Origin: JAFKKS01 sp050187875
Lineage (GTDB): Bacteria > Pseudomonadota > Alphaproteobacteria > Rhizobiales > Xanthobacteraceae
NCBI GenBank assembly: GCA_050187875.1
Contig: JBFWXB010000023.1
Coordinates: forward strand, 1 to 64,000
Direction of reading: 5' to 3'
Length of the DNA: 64,000 nucleotides
The translations under genes and the position numbers were made by a program. Positions 53,295 through 63,063 of this stretch are shown here, in pieces (the first letter of the stretch is position 1; each line of letters starts with the position of its first letter). A model generated the notes under the pieces. The model was not told the DNA's origin, ran no database searches, and worked only from the letters and a program-made list of their open reading frames with translations.

Positions 53295-53475
53295 GCCCGT
53301 AGTCGTAGCTAGAATCCGATGCAGCCACAAGCACTAGTAGAGCAGCTGTCAAAAGGCGCCATCCCCGCCGGCAGATCATGCGTTGGTACCCGCCGAAGAC
53401 GCTCTAACCCCTTGCCAATTTCTCCGCCTCGGTCCAATTTCGTAACAGCGTTTTGTTTTTATAAGTCGAGGTCCG

Positions 53476-55095
53476 GTGAGCGTCCTGACGTCGTCCATTC
53501 TGCCTGGCAGCGGTTCTTTCATGGAACAGCGGACGGCGATGCTGCAGCTTCTCGATCGTGTCGAGGATCTCAAGAAGCGTATTCGCGACCGATCGGACGC
53601 GAAGCGGCCCGAATTCGAGCGGCGGCAACAACGGCTCCCCCGGGAGCGGCTGGAACTGCTGTTCGACCCCGGCCGCGAGGTGTTGGAGCTTTCGCATCTC
53701 GCCGGGTTCCGGATGCACGACGACGACGGCGAGGCCGAAGTCCTCGGCGGCGCCGTCATCAGCCAAATCGGCTTCGTCGAGGGCGTCCGGGTCATGGCTC
53801 TCGCCAACGACAGCGCCATCAAGGGCGGCGCGACAATGCCCATGGGCCTGAAGAAGTATCTGCGCGCGCAAGAGATTGCGCGGCAGAACAAGCTTCCGGT
53901 GATCATGCTGGTCGAGGCCGCCGGCGCCAACCTGAACTACCAAGCCGAGGTTTTTGTCGAGGGCGGCCGCCGCTTCTACAACATGGCGAAGCTCTCGGCC
54001 GCCGGCATTCCGCAGATCGCGGTGGTGCACGGCTCGTCGACCGCCGGCGGCGCCTATATCCCCGGCATGTCGGACTATGTCGTCATGGTCCGCAACCGCG
54101 CCAAGGTCTTCCTTGCTGGACCACCGTTGCTGCGCGCCGCCACCGGCGAGATTGCAGAGGACGAAGAACTCGGCGGGGCCGAGATGCACGCGACGGTGCC
54201 CGGCACCAGCGAATTCCTCGCGGAGAACGACGACGACGCCATCGCCATCACCCGTGAGCTCGTCCGCAGCCTCGGATGGAACGAGAAAGTGCCGTCACGC
54301 GCGGCGACGCAGGCGCGCCCTCCCCGCTACGATATCGATGAACTGTGCGGTGTTGTCCCTGCCGACTATCGCAGGCCCTACGATATTCGTGAGTTGATCG
54401 CACGCCTCGTCGACGACTCCGATTTCGTGGAGGTCAAACCGGCTTACGGCACGCATATGGTGTGCGGCCGCGGTTTTGTTGACCGCTTCGCCTGCGCGTT
54501 CATCGGCAACAACGGACCGATCCACGCCGAGGATGCCACCAAGACTGCGCAATTCATTCAGCAATGCTGCCAGAGCGGCACGCCGATCGTCTATCTGCAG
54601 AACACGACCGGCTTCATGGTGGGCAAGGACGCAGAACGCTCCGGCATCATCAAGCATGGCGCGAAAATGATTCAGGCGGTCTCGAACGCCACCGTCCCGA
54701 CCGTCACGTTCATCGTCGGCGGCTCTTTCGGCGCGGGCAACTTCGGTATGTGTGGACGCTCCTATAGTCCACGCTTCTTGTTCGCATGGCCAAACGCCCG
54801 GATTGCCGTGATGGGCGGCGAGCAGGCCGCAACGGTGATGTCCATCGTCACCGAACAGAAACAGAAGCGGCGCGGCAAGCCTGTCGACAGTGAGAAAATC
54901 GCAGCCATGCATAAGGGCATCGTCGACCGCTTCGACGCCGAATCCAGCGTCCTGTTCGCAACGGCGCGGATCTGGGACGACGGGATCATCGACCCGCGCG
55001 ACACGCGCCGTGTGCTGCAGATGTGTCTTGAAATGTTTCGAGAAGCGGATCTTAGGCAGTTGAATCCGAGTAGCTTCGGCGTCGCTCGGATGTGA
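53476..55095 (+). CDS. atuC: Acyl-CoA carboxylase carboxyltransferase (beta) subunit, Atu/Liu type
   Basis: A 539-residue biotin-dependent carboxyltransferase. The oxyanion-hole loops are HGSSTAGGAYIPGMSDYVVM and GGSFGAGNFGMCGRSYSPR, followed by the WPNARIAVMGGEQAA motif. This size and motif set fit methylcrotonyl-CoA and geranyl-CoA carboxylases. A GTG at 53476 has GAGG five bases upstream; ATG 53521 is a weaker choice. The genes that follow, including an AtuA homologue, favour a geranyl- or similar branched acyl-CoA over methylcrotonyl-CoA, which is inference. Confidence 0.82.
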   Translation: MSVLTSSILPGSGSFMEQRTAMLQLLDRVEDLKKRIRDRSDAKRPEFERRQQRLPRERLELLFDPGREVLELSHLAGFRMHDDDGEAEVLGGAVISQIGFVEGVRVMALANDSAIKGGATMPMGLKKYLRAQEIARQNKLPVIMLVEAAGANLNYQAEVFVEGGRRFYNMAKLSAAGIPQIAVVHGSSTAGGAYIPGMSDYVVMVRNRAKVFLAGPPLLRAATGEIAEDEELGGAEMHATVPGTSEFLAENDDDAIAITRELVRSLGWNEKVPSRAATQARPPRYDIDELCGVVPADYRRPYDIRELIARLVDDSDFVEVKPAYGTHMVCGRGFVDRFACAFIGNNGPIHAEDATKTAQFIQQCCQSGTPIVYLQNTTGFMVGKDAERSGIIKHGAKMIQAVSNATVPTVTFIVGGSFGAGNFGMCGRSYSPRFLFAWPNARIAVMGGEQAATVMSIVTEQKQKRRGKPVDSEKIAAMHKGIVDRFDAESSVLFATARIWDDGIIDPRDTRRVLQMCLEMFREADLRQLNPSSFGVARM

Positions 55096-55113
55096 CGGGA
55101 GGAAGCAAGAACA

Positions 55114-56277
55114 ATGTTTACCGCTGAGCATGAAGAGCTGCGCCGCTCGATCCGGCGTTTCGTCGACAGCGAAATCAATACGCATGTCGACGAATGGGAG
55201 GCCGCGCAGGAATGGCCGAGCCACGATATCTGCAAGAAAGCGGGTACAGCCGGCTTTCTCGGCATCAACAAGCCGCAGGCCTATGGTGGCATGGGACTCG
55301 ACTACACATTCCAGACGGTGTGGGCGGAGGAGCTTGGCCGCATCCGCTCCGGCGGCATCGCTGCGGCGCTCGGCGTGCAGACCGACATGGCCACGCCTGC
55401 CCTCGCCAGGCACGGCAGCGACGCGTTACGCGAGGAATTCCTGAAGCCTGCTATCGCCGGTGACATTGTCGTCTGTCTCGGTGTCAGCGAGACCGGCGCG
55501 GGGTCGGATGTTGCTAGTTTGAAGACGCACGCGCGCAAGGATGGCAGCGACTACGTCATTAACGGCGGCAAGATGTGGACGACCAACGGCAACAAGGCCG
55601 ATTGGATTTGTCTGCTCTGTAACACCAGCGACGAAGGCGCGCCGCATCGCAACAAGTCGATGATCGTGGTTCCACTCAATCTCAAGGGCGTGAACCGCGC
55701 TACGAAGCTCAAGAAGCTCGGCTTCCAGGGTTCTGACACGGCGCAAGTGTTCTTCGACGAAGTTCGTGTGCCGCAACGCTACCGGATCGGCGACGAAGGC
55801 CAAGGCTTCGTCTATCAGATGGAACAATTTACCGAGGAGCGGCTGTTCTCCGCGGCACGCACGATCATGCAGATGCAGTGCGCGATCGATATGACCGTGC
55901 AATACACGCGCGAGCGCATGGCGTTCGAGGAGCCTCTGCTTAATCATCAGTGGATCCACTACACGCTCGCCGACCTGCAGATGGAGGTGGAGGCGCTGCG
56001 TGCGCTCGTCTATCGCGCGGTAGAGACCTACGTCGCAGGCGGCGATGTGAAACTCCTCTGCGCTGCCGCCAAACTGAAGGCCGGAAAGCTGTCGCGGGCC
56101 ATCCCCGACGCGTGCCTGCAGTTCTGGGGCGGCGCCGGCTATCTGTGGGATTCACCCATCTCCCGCCTTGTGCGCGACACGCGCCTCACGGCGATCGGTG
56201 GCGGCGCGATGGAAGTAATGATGGGCGTCATCGCCAAGGAGATGGGCATCCTCCCCAAGCGCAGGCGCAACGTATGA
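55114..56277 (+). CDS. atuD: Acyl-CoA dehydrogenase of the carboxylase operon
   Basis: A 387-residue acyl-CoA dehydrogenase. VCLGVSETGAGSDVASLKTH is the FAD/substrate segment. VINGGKMWTTNGNKADW and the C-terminal FWGGAGYLWDSPISRLVRDT are typical. It would supply the alpha,beta-unsaturated acyl-CoA for carboxylation, like AtuD or LiuA. GGAGGAAG precedes the ATG. The stop overlaps the next start (ATGA). Confidence 0.85.
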   Translation: MFTAEHEELRRSIRRFVDSEINTHVDEWEAAQEWPSHDICKKAGTAGFLGINKPQAYGGMGLDYTFQTVWAEELGRIRSGGIAAALGVQTDMATPALARHGSDALREEFLKPAIAGDIVVCLGVSETGAGSDVASLKTHARKDGSDYVINGGKMWTTNGNKADWICLLCNTSDEGAPHRNKSMIVVPLNLKGVNRATKLKKLGFQGSDTAQVFFDEVRVPQRYRIGDEGQGFVYQMEQFTEERLFSAARTIMQMQCAIDMTVQYTRERMAFEEPLLNHQWIHYTLADLQMEVEALRALVYRAVETYVAGGDVKLLCAAAKLKAGKLSRAIPDACLQFWGGAGYLWDSPISRLVRDTRLTAIGGGAMEVMMGVIAKEMGILPKRRRNV

Positions 56278-57101
56278 ACTTTGCCGACCTGCGAACCGTC
56301 GCTGTCCGTCGGGACGGCTGGTGTCTGCACCTGACGCTGAACCGGCCTGAGGTTCGCAACGCAATCAACGCCCAGATGTGGAATGACGTCGAAGAGGTGT
56401 TCGATGCCATCCGCGACGACCGCTCGATCCGCGCCGTCGTGCTGCGCGGCGCCGGCGGATATTTCTGCTCGGGCGGCGACTTGAAAGAGCGCAAGACGAT
56501 AACCGAGGAAGCCGGAACCAACGGCGCGGACCCGCTGATGACGCGCAACCTCCGCGCCGGCCGGCTGTTCACCAAGATCGATCACGCGCCGCAAGCGGTG
56601 ATCGCGGCGGTGGAAGGCGGGGCGCTCGGCGGCGGATTCGGGCTTGTCTGTGTCTCCGACATTGCTGCGGCGTGCGATGATGCGCGCTTCGGGCTCCCCG
56701 AAGCGACGCTCGGCATTCCACCGGCGCAAATCCTTCCCTATCTCGTCCACCGTATTGGGATGACGCAAGTTCGTCGCCTCGCACTGACGGCGGCACGCTT
56801 TGACGGTGCGGAGGCGGCGCGGCTCGGCATCGTGCATGCGGCGGTGCAGGACGCGGCGGCACTCGACGCGTGGCTCGCGCAAACACTCGCGCTGATCGAT
56901 CGCTGCGGCCCGAACGCCATCGCTGCCAGCAAGCGCCTGATGCACCAAGTCGCAACAACCGATGCCGACGCGATGATGAAGGAGTCGGCGCGCCTGTTCT
57001 CCATATGCGTTCGCAGCGACGAAGGCCTCGAAGGCGCGGCGGCCGCGCGTGAAAAACGGGCACCGGCATGGGCGTCGCGCGCAACGCGGTCCGGCGCATG
57101 A
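56274..57101 (+). CDS. atuE: Enoyl-CoA hydratase of the carboxylase operon
   Basis: A 275-residue crotonase with GAGGYFCSGGDLKERK and AVEGGALGGGFGLVCVSDIA as oxyanion-hole loops. FGLPEATLGIPPAQI supplies the usual glutamate position. It would hydrate the carboxylated enoyl-CoA, like AtuE (isohexenylglutaconyl-CoA hydratase) or LiuC. Its ATG overlaps the acyl-CoA dehydrogenase stop and its stop overlaps the biotin carboxylase start. Confidence 0.83.
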   Translation: MNFADLRTVAVRRDGWCLHLTLNRPEVRNAINAQMWNDVEEVFDAIRDDRSIRAVVLRGAGGYFCSGGDLKERKTITEEAGTNGADPLMTRNLRAGRLFTKIDHAPQAVIAAVEGGALGGGFGLVCVSDIAAACDDARFGLPEATLGIPPAQILPYLVHRIGMTQVRRLALTAARFDGAEAARLGIVHAAVQDAAALDAWLAQTLALIDRCGPNAIAASKRLMHQVATTDADAMMKESARLFSICVRSDEGLEGAAAAREKRAPAWASRATRSGA

Positions 57102-59068
57102 CGTCGTTCTCGAAAATTCTGGTCGCGAACAGAGGCGAGATCGCGGCGCGCGTCATCCGCAGCGCCAGGGCCCTCGGCTACGAGACGGTCGCCGTCTTCA
57201 GCACAGCCGATCGCGACGCACCGTTTGTGACGGAAGCGGACGAAGCGTTCGCCATCGGCCCCGCACCGGTCGGGGAATCCTATCTGTCGATCTCGCGCAT
57301 CCTCGAAGCGGCGCGCCAGACCGGTGCGGACGCGATTCATCCCGGTTACGGCTTCCTCTCCGAGAATGCCGCATTCGCGGAGGCCTGCGCCGGCGTCGGA
57401 ATCACTTTCATCGGTCCGTCGGCAGACGCGATCCGTGCGATGGGCGACAAGCGGGCGGCGAAAGAGAAGGCGATTGCGGCAGGCGTGCCTTGCGTGCCCG
57501 GCTATATGGGCGACGATCAGCGCCCGGAAATTGTGCTCCGTGCCGCTAAGGCTGCGGGATTGCCGCTGCTCATCAAAGCGTCGGCGGGTGGCGGCGGACG
57601 CGGAATGCGGATCGTGCGCAATCTTGCTGATCTTGAAACAAGCCTCGCTTCGGCACGGTCGGAGGCGCAAAACGCGTTCGGCGACGGCACGCTTTATCTC
57701 GAGCGGCTGATCGAGAACGGCCATCATATCGAGATTCAGGTTTTTGCCGATACGCACGGCAATGCCGTTCATCTCGGCGAGCGTGAATGTTCGTTGCAGC
57801 GGCGACATCAAAAGATCATCGAGGAGTCACCCTCGCCGCTCGCCGACGCACGTTTGCGCGACGAGCTCGGCGCGGCGGCCGTCAATCTCACCAAGGCCAT
57901 CGGCTATGTCGGCGCCGGCACGGCCGAGTTCCTGGTCGAGCGCGGCGGCCCCTTCTGGTTCCTGGAAATGAATACACGCCTTCAGGTCGAGCACCCCGTC
58001 ACCGAGATGGTGACCGGGCTCGACCTCGTTGCGCTGCAAATCCGTGTCGCGGCGGGCGAGCGCCTGCCTTTCACACAAAGCGACGTGACATTCAACGGAC
58101 ACGCCGTCGAAGCGCGGCTTTATGCCGAGGATCCTGCCGCCGGCTATGCGCCGCAGTCGGGCAAGATCGTCGCATGGGAAGCTCCGAGCGCCTCGGGCGT
58201 GCGGATCGACTCCGGAGTCAAGGCGGGCTCGGAGATTTCGTCATTTTACGATCCGCTTCTGGCCAAGATCATCGCGCACGGTGCCGACCGCAACGAGGCG
58301 CTGCGCCGGCTGCGTCACGCGCTTGCCGATACCGTGGTGCTCGGCCTGCGCACCAATCGCGAATTCCTCATCGATCTGCTCGACGATCCGAAAGTTCGCG
58401 AAGGCGATACGACGACGAGCTATCTCGACGCACAGCCGGCCTATAGCCGCCATGATGCGCCCGACTGGCTGATCGCCGCTGCCGCAGTTCTGCGTTGCAT
58501 TCCGGAAGATATGGTGCTCGAGGACTGGCGCGGCCTGGGCACAGGGCGCTGGCGCGTCGTTCTCGAGGGCGTCGGAGACCCTCTGCCCGTGAGCGTGACG
58601 CGTGACGCCAGAGGGCTCGCGCGCGTCGAAACAGCCGGATGGGCCATCGATATCGATCCGTATGCGCTTAACGGCCATGCGTTCCGGTTCATAGCTGGAG
58701 CGACGCTGCGTAAGATCGTCTACGGGCGAAGCGACACGATCCTCTGGGCGCAATCCGGGCCGCACACGCTCCGCGTTGAAGACGCCGCGCGGCTGCGCGC
58801 GAAACGTAAGGAGGCGCAGAACGGCGGAAACGTCACTGCCCCGATCACCGGACGAATCGTCTCGGTCGCCGTTCAACAGGGCGACGAGGTTTGCGCCGAT
58901 GATGCCGTCGCGGTGCTCGAGGCCATGAAGATGGAGATGCAGATCCGCGCACCGCATGCCGGACGCGTTCTCAGCGTCGGCGTCGTGCCGGGACATCAGG
59001 TGGCCGCCGGCCATCTCATCGCGGAAATCGATCCGAACGTCGACAACGCGGAGAAAGGCGCGACATGA
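57098..59068 (+). CDS. atuF: Acyl-CoA carboxylase biotin carboxylase/carrier (alpha) subunit
   Basis: A 656-residue protein. The biotin carboxylase part (about 1-445) starts SFSKILVANRGEIAARVIRS, has ATP-grasp KASAGGGGRGMRIV, and MNTRLQVEHPVTEMVTGLDL. A BT-like linker follows. The C-terminal carrier domain has EAMKMEM with the biotinylated lysine at residue 611. It works with the carboxyltransferase encoded at 53476. I chose ATG 57098, which overlaps the previous stop (ATGA); an in-frame ATG lies ten codons upstream. Confidence 0.9.
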   Translation: MTSFSKILVANRGEIAARVIRSARALGYETVAVFSTADRDAPFVTEADEAFAIGPAPVGESYLSISRILEAARQTGADAIHPGYGFLSENAAFAEACAGVGITFIGPSADAIRAMGDKRAAKEKAIAAGVPCVPGYMGDDQRPEIVLRAAKAAGLPLLIKASAGGGGRGMRIVRNLADLETSLASARSEAQNAFGDGTLYLERLIENGHHIEIQVFADTHGNAVHLGERECSLQRRHQKIIEESPSPLADARLRDELGAAAVNLTKAIGYVGAGTAEFLVERGGPFWFLEMNTRLQVEHPVTEMVTGLDLVALQIRVAAGERLPFTQSDVTFNGHAVEARLYAEDPAAGYAPQSGKIVAWEAPSASGVRIDSGVKAGSEISSFYDPLLAKIIAHGADRNEALRRLRHALADTVVLGLRTNREFLIDLLDDPKVREGDTTTSYLDAQPAYSRHDAPDWLIAAAAVLRCIPEDMVLEDWRGLGTGRWRVVLEGVGDPLPVSVTRDARGLARVETAGWAIDIDPYALNGHAFRFIAGATLRKIVYGRSDTILWAQSGPHTLRVEDAARLRAKRKEAQNGGNVTAPITGRIVSVAVQQGDEVCADDAVAVLEAMKMEMQIRAPHAGRVLSVGVVPGHQVAAGHLIAEIDPNVDNAEKGAT

Positions 59069-60876
59069 CCGAAAAAAACGTCAGGATCGGTTGCGCATCG
59101 GGCTTCTGGGGCGACACGGAGACCGCGACACCTCAGCTCGTGAAAGGCGGCAGGCTCGATTATCTGGTGTTCGACTATCTCTCCGAAGTCACTATGTCGA
59201 TCCTGGCGCGCGCCCGCGCGAAAGATCCATCCACCGGCTGGACCAAGGATTTCGTCACTGCGGCACTGAAACCCTCCCTGCGCGAGATCGCGGCACGCAA
59301 GATCAAGGTGATCAGCAATGCCGGAGGCATGAATCTCGACGCCTGCCGCGACGCCGTGCTCAAGCTCGCTGCGGAGGAAGGCCTCACGCTGAACGTCGCC
59401 ATCGTACGAGGCGACGACTTGTCCGACCGTATCGAACGCTTGCGCGCGCAGGACGTGCGCGATCTCGACCTCGGAATCCCTTTGCCGGATCGCGTCTTGA
59501 GTCTCAACGCCTATCTCGGTGCAACGCCGATTGCGACGGCGCTTACCGCGGGCGCCGACATCGTCATCACCGCGCGCTGCGTCGACAGCGCGCTTGTCCT
59601 CGGTCCGTTGATGCATGAGTTCGGATGGACATCCGACAACTACGACCGGCTGGCGGCGGGGAGCCTCGCCGGCCACATCCTCGAATGCGGCGCGCAAGCG
59701 ACTGGCGGCAATTTCACCGACTGGCAGGATGTCGAAGGCTGGGAAGACATGGGCTTCCCTATCGCCGAATGTTACGCTGATGGGCGCTTCATCATCACCA
59801 AGCCCGACAACACCGGCGGCCTGGTGACGCCGGCGACGGTCGGCGAGCAGATTCTTTACGAGCTTGGCGATCCGGCGTCGTACAAGCTTCCCGACGTAAC
59901 CTGCGATTTCCGCGACGTGCGGCTCACGCAAGCTGGGCCGGACGCGGTGCTGGTCGCAGGCGCCAAGGGCCGCATGCCGACGCGAAGCCTCAAAGTCAGC
60001 GCCACCTATCAGGACGGCTTTCGGTCCACCGCCCTCCTCATCATGGGCGGATTCGACACGGCCAAAAAGGCCGAGAAAGTCGGCACCGCGATCCTGACGC
60101 GCACGCGCAATCTCTTTCGTGAGCGCAATTTGGGCGATTATCGGCGCACCAATCTCACGATCCTCGGCATCGAGGAAATGTATGGCGCACAGGCTCGTCC
60201 GGATGCGTCGCTCAATCGCGAGGTCGTTCTACGCATCGATGTCCACCACGACGACCGGCGCGCGCTCGACCTCTTCTCGCGTGAGATTGCTCCATCCGGC
60301 ACCGGCATGGCGCCAGGCCGCTGCGCGTTAGTCGGCGGCCGTCCCGACGTCGTGCCGCTGGTGCGGCTGTTCTCTTTCTTGGTTCCGAAAAGCGATGTCG
60401 ACGTCGCCGTCGAGATCAACGACACGACCATCCCTGTGCCGTTTGCGCTTGGCACGGATGATCCGCCGCCCGTGGTGACGCCCTCCACTCCCAAAGCCGC
60501 CAGCGCTTCGAACGAGGAGCTTTCCGCCACGGTCCCGCTCGTGCGCATCGCCTGGGGCCGCAGCGGCGACAAAGGCGACACGTCGAATATCGGCATCATC
60601 GCGCGGCGCCCGGATTTCCTGCCGCTCATCCGCGATCAGGTGAACGAGAAAAGTGTCGCCGAATATTTCCGGCACTTCGCGAAGGGAAAGGTCCGCCGGT
60701 TCGACTTGCCCGGCTTCAACGCGCTCAACTTTACCCTCGAGCACGCCCTTGACGGTGGCGGCATCGCGTCGATGCGCACCGATCCGCTGGGGAAGTGTTT
60801 CGCGCAGATTCTCCTGTCCATGCCGATCCGTATTCCACGGAAGGTGGCGCAGGAGTTGGAAGCTAACGCTTCTTGA
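59065..60876 (+). CDS. atuA: AtuA-like DUF1446 protein
   Basis: A 603-residue protein of the acyclic terpene utilisation AtuA family. The N-terminal DUF1446 domain (RIGCASGFWGDTETATPQLV, LDYLVFDYLSE, KVISNAGGMNLDACRD) spans about 450 residues. A C-terminal small alpha/beta domain (from about 485, with IAWGRSGDKGDTSNIGIIAR) follows. AtuA is required for citronellol/geraniol growth in Pseudomonas, but its reaction is not established. It is coupled to atuF (ATGA) and is the operon's last gene, ending 14 bases inside the convergent ligase gene. Confidence 0.85.
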   Translation: MTEKNVRIGCASGFWGDTETATPQLVKGGRLDYLVFDYLSEVTMSILARARAKDPSTGWTKDFVTAALKPSLREIAARKIKVISNAGGMNLDACRDAVLKLAAEEGLTLNVAIVRGDDLSDRIERLRAQDVRDLDLGIPLPDRVLSLNAYLGATPIATALTAGADIVITARCVDSALVLGPLMHEFGWTSDNYDRLAAGSLAGHILECGAQATGGNFTDWQDVEGWEDMGFPIAECYADGRFIITKPDNTGGLVTPATVGEQILYELGDPASYKLPDVTCDFRDVRLTQAGPDAVLVAGAKGRMPTRSLKVSATYQDGFRSTALLIMGGFDTAKKAEKVGTAILTRTRNLFRERNLGDYRRTNLTILGIEEMYGAQARPDASLNREVVLRIDVHHDDRRALDLFSREIAPSGTGMAPGRCALVGGRPDVVPLVRLFSFLVPKSDVDVAVEINDTTIPVPFALGTDDPPPVVTPSTPKAASASNEELSATVPLVRIAWGRSGDKGDTSNIGIIARRPDFLPLIRDQVNEKSVAEYFRHFAKGKVRRFDLPGFNALNFTLEHALDGGGIASMRTDPLGKCFAQILLSMPIRIPRKVAQELEANAS

Positions 60877-62320
60877 CCTGGTCGCGGCGGTCGAGAAGAC
60901 GCCGTGGCTTGCCTTCGCGGCCGAGATTGGCGGTTTCCGCCAGGCTGCCCTCGGGGACGAGTTCGACGTCGACCTTCACGCCGAGATCGGCGTGCAGCCT
61001 CTTCTCAAGATAAGGGGTGAGACCGTCTAGGCTTCCCGCGTCCTTCTTGATTTCGACCTGCACCGTCATCTCGTCGCGCAGCGCGCCCGATATCTCGAAA
61101 CGGTCGACGACGCAGAGCCATTCGCCCGTCGTGCGTGGATCGCTGCGCACCGCCGTGAGGCAGGCCATTGGATACATGTTGGTGCCGCGCAGCTTCACCA
61201 TCGCGTCGCTGCGGCCGAGGAAATGGTCCATCCGGCGGAAGCTGCTGCCGAGCACACTCTTCTCTTCGGAAACGATGCGGCCGAGATCGCGCAGATTGAA
61301 GCGCACGACCGGCGGAATGCGCCGGCTGAGGATGGTGACGACGAGATCACCCGTTTCGCCGACGCCGACCGGCTTGTGCGTCTCGACGTCGACGACCTCG
61401 AAATAGCAGACGTCCTCCATCAGATAGAGGCCATCCTTCTCTGGCCCTTCGAAGCCTGCCCCGCCGGTCTCGTGCGTGCCGTAATTATCGTAGGCCGGGC
61501 ACCCCCATAAATCCTCGACATGCTTGCGCAGCGATCCATCGAGATCCGGCCCGAGATACGTGGCGATGAATTTCGTCTTCAGATCGCGCACGTCCTTTCC
61601 GAAATCGTCACGATAGACCTTCGCGAGGGTCGTGAGATATTCCGGGAAGGCCGCCCATGCCGACGTGCCATAGGCTTCCGCGATTTCAAGTTGCCGGCGG
61701 CTGGCCGTCACCACCCCGCTGCCCGTGGTGAGCGGGAGCATGCCGAGATATTCGTGCGCAGCCTTGTAGTAACCCCAGCCGAAATTCGCGAGCGAGCACG
61801 TAGCGGGAATCTGCAAGATCCCGCCCGGCCTCGCGCCCTGCACGTACATCGTACGCGCCAGCGTCAGCGCGTTGAGCTCCCATTCCACCGGGCCGTAGAG
61901 CGTCGGCCGCGGCATGCCCGTCGTGCCGCCGCTCGTCTGCATCTTGAGCGGCGTATGTGAGAGCGCCTCGTCGGGATTGACGCCATTGTAGCGCCCGAAC
62001 GGCGGATACGCCTTGATGTCGTCTTTGATCTCCTCGGAGGAGTAGAGCGGCAGCTTTACGATATCGTCCAGGCTGCGGATGTCGCCCTCCTCAAGCCCCG
62101 CTCTACCCCAAAGCTCCTTGTAGAATGCGTTGCTCCAGGCGTGCTTCACGAGAGCGAGAAAGCGTTCGTTCTGCAACGCGCGCACGCGCTCCCGCGGCCA
62201 TTTGAAAATGGTGTCGTACCAGACGTCCGGCGGCGGGTAGGCCGCATAGAATTCGTTCCAGTCGATCGACGTGCGATAGACAGGAAGCTTCGTCGCAGAC
62301 AGGGAGGCAATGGCGTTCAT
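60863..62320 (-). CDS. Phenylacetate-CoA-ligase-like AMP-forming enzyme
   Basis: A 485-residue adenylate-forming ligase of the PaaK group. The ATP loop is QTSGGTTGMPRP (about 130-141), and YDNYGTHETGGAG plus the hinge MDHFLGRSDAMVKLRGTNMY are present. Such enzymes activate aryl- or alkyl-carboxylates to CoA esters. AAGGAG precedes the ATG. The 3' end overlaps atuA by 14 bases, tail to tail. It lies 11 bases after livF, so it is transcribed with the Liv transporter and may activate the imported acid. Confidence 0.85.
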   Translation of the reverse strand: MNAIASLSATKLPVYRTSIDWNEFYAAYPPPDVWYDTIFKWPRERVRALQNERFLALVKHAWSNAFYKELWGRAGLEEGDIRSLDDIVKLPLYSSEEIKDDIKAYPPFGRYNGVNPDEALSHTPLKMQTSGGTTGMPRPTLYGPVEWELNALTLARTMYVQGARPGGILQIPATCSLANFGWGYYKAAHEYLGMLPLTTGSGVVTASRRQLEIAEAYGTSAWAAFPEYLTTLAKVYRDDFGKDVRDLKTKFIATYLGPDLDGSLRKHVEDLWGCPAYDNYGTHETGGAGFEGPEKDGLYLMEDVCYFEVVDVETHKPVGVGETGDLVVTILSRRIPPVVRFNLRDLGRIVSEEKSVLGSSFRRMDHFLGRSDAMVKLRGTNMYPMACLTAVRSDPRTTGEWLCVVDRFEISGALRDEMTVQVEIKKDAGSLDGLTPYLEKRLHADLGVKVDVELVPEGSLAETANLGREGKPRRLLDRRDQVKKR

Positions 62321-62331
62321 ACGGGCGCTCC

Positions 62332-63063
62332 TTAGCCGCCAAGATAAATGCGTTGAATTTCGCTCGTCCCTTTGAGCTCCGCGGCCGTGCCGGCGAGCGC
62401 AACACGGCCAAGGCGCAGGACCACGGCGCGATCGGAAAGCTCGAGCGCGAGGGCGACGTTCTGCTCCGCAAGGAGGAGCGTCAGCCCGCTTGCCTTGAGC
62501 TTGTGCAGAACCGCGAACAGGGATTCGATGACTTTCGGTGCAAGGCCGACCGATGGCTCGTCAAGCAGCAAGACGCGCGGCTTGCTCATCAACGCTCGGC
62601 CGATCGCCAGCATCTGCTGTTCACCCCCAGACAAGGTGCCCGCGATCTGATCCCGCCGCTCCTTGAGCCGAGGGAACAGCTCGAAGACCAGATCCAATTG
62701 ATCCTCCACCTCTCCGCTGCGCCTCGACAGCGCGAGAGGAAGCGCGCCTGCGCGTAGATTCTCGATCACGCTCAGAGGTGGGAAAAGGTGACGTCCCTCG
62801 GGCACCTGACTGAGCCCGAGCCGCACAATTTCGTCGGAACGGCGTGGTGCTATATCAGCTCCGTCATAGACGATGCGCCCTTCTCGGCGAACGAGTAGGC
62901 CGCAGATGGCGCGGATCAGGGTGGTCTTGCCGGCGCCATTCGCGCCAAGGATCGCAAGGCTTTCGCTCGCCGCCAGGTCGAACGAGACGTCACGCAGGAT
63001 CACGACGGGGCCGTATGACGCCGTCAGCCCTTCGACTCTGAGAAGATGCGCATCAGTGACCAA
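62332..63063 (-). CDS. livF: Branched-chain-type ABC transporter ATPase LivF
   Basis: A 243-residue ABC ATPase with Walker A GANGAGKTT, signature TLSGGEQQMLAIGRAL and Walker B LLDEPSVGLAP, typical of LivF. The best start is a TTG at 63063, preceded by GAGG and overlapping the livG 3' end by 11 bases. It is part of a Liv-type importer, probably for organic acids or amides feeding the adjacent ligase. Confidence 0.9.
   Translation of the reverse strand: MVTDAHLLRVEGLTASYGPVVILRDVSFDLAASESLAILGANGAGKTTLIRAICGLLVRREGRIVYDGADIAPRRSDEIVRLGLSQVPEGRHLFPPLSVIENLRAGALPLALSRRSGEVEDQLDLVFELFPRLKERRDQIAGTLSGGEQQMLAIGRALMSKPRVLLLDEPSVGLAPKVIESLFAVLHKLKASGLTLLLAEQNVALALELSDRAVVLRLGRVALAGTAAELKGTSEIQRIYLGG

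Noticed and set aside
54295..55413. A 372-residue minus-strand frame opposite the carboxyltransferase and acyl-CoA dehydrogenase
   Set aside because: It overlaps two strongly supported genes, has no start signal and no recognisable motif.
56569..57811. Long minus-strand frames opposite the hydratase and biotin carboxylase
   Set aside because: Composition is that of mirror frames; the plus-strand genes have intact family motifs throughout.
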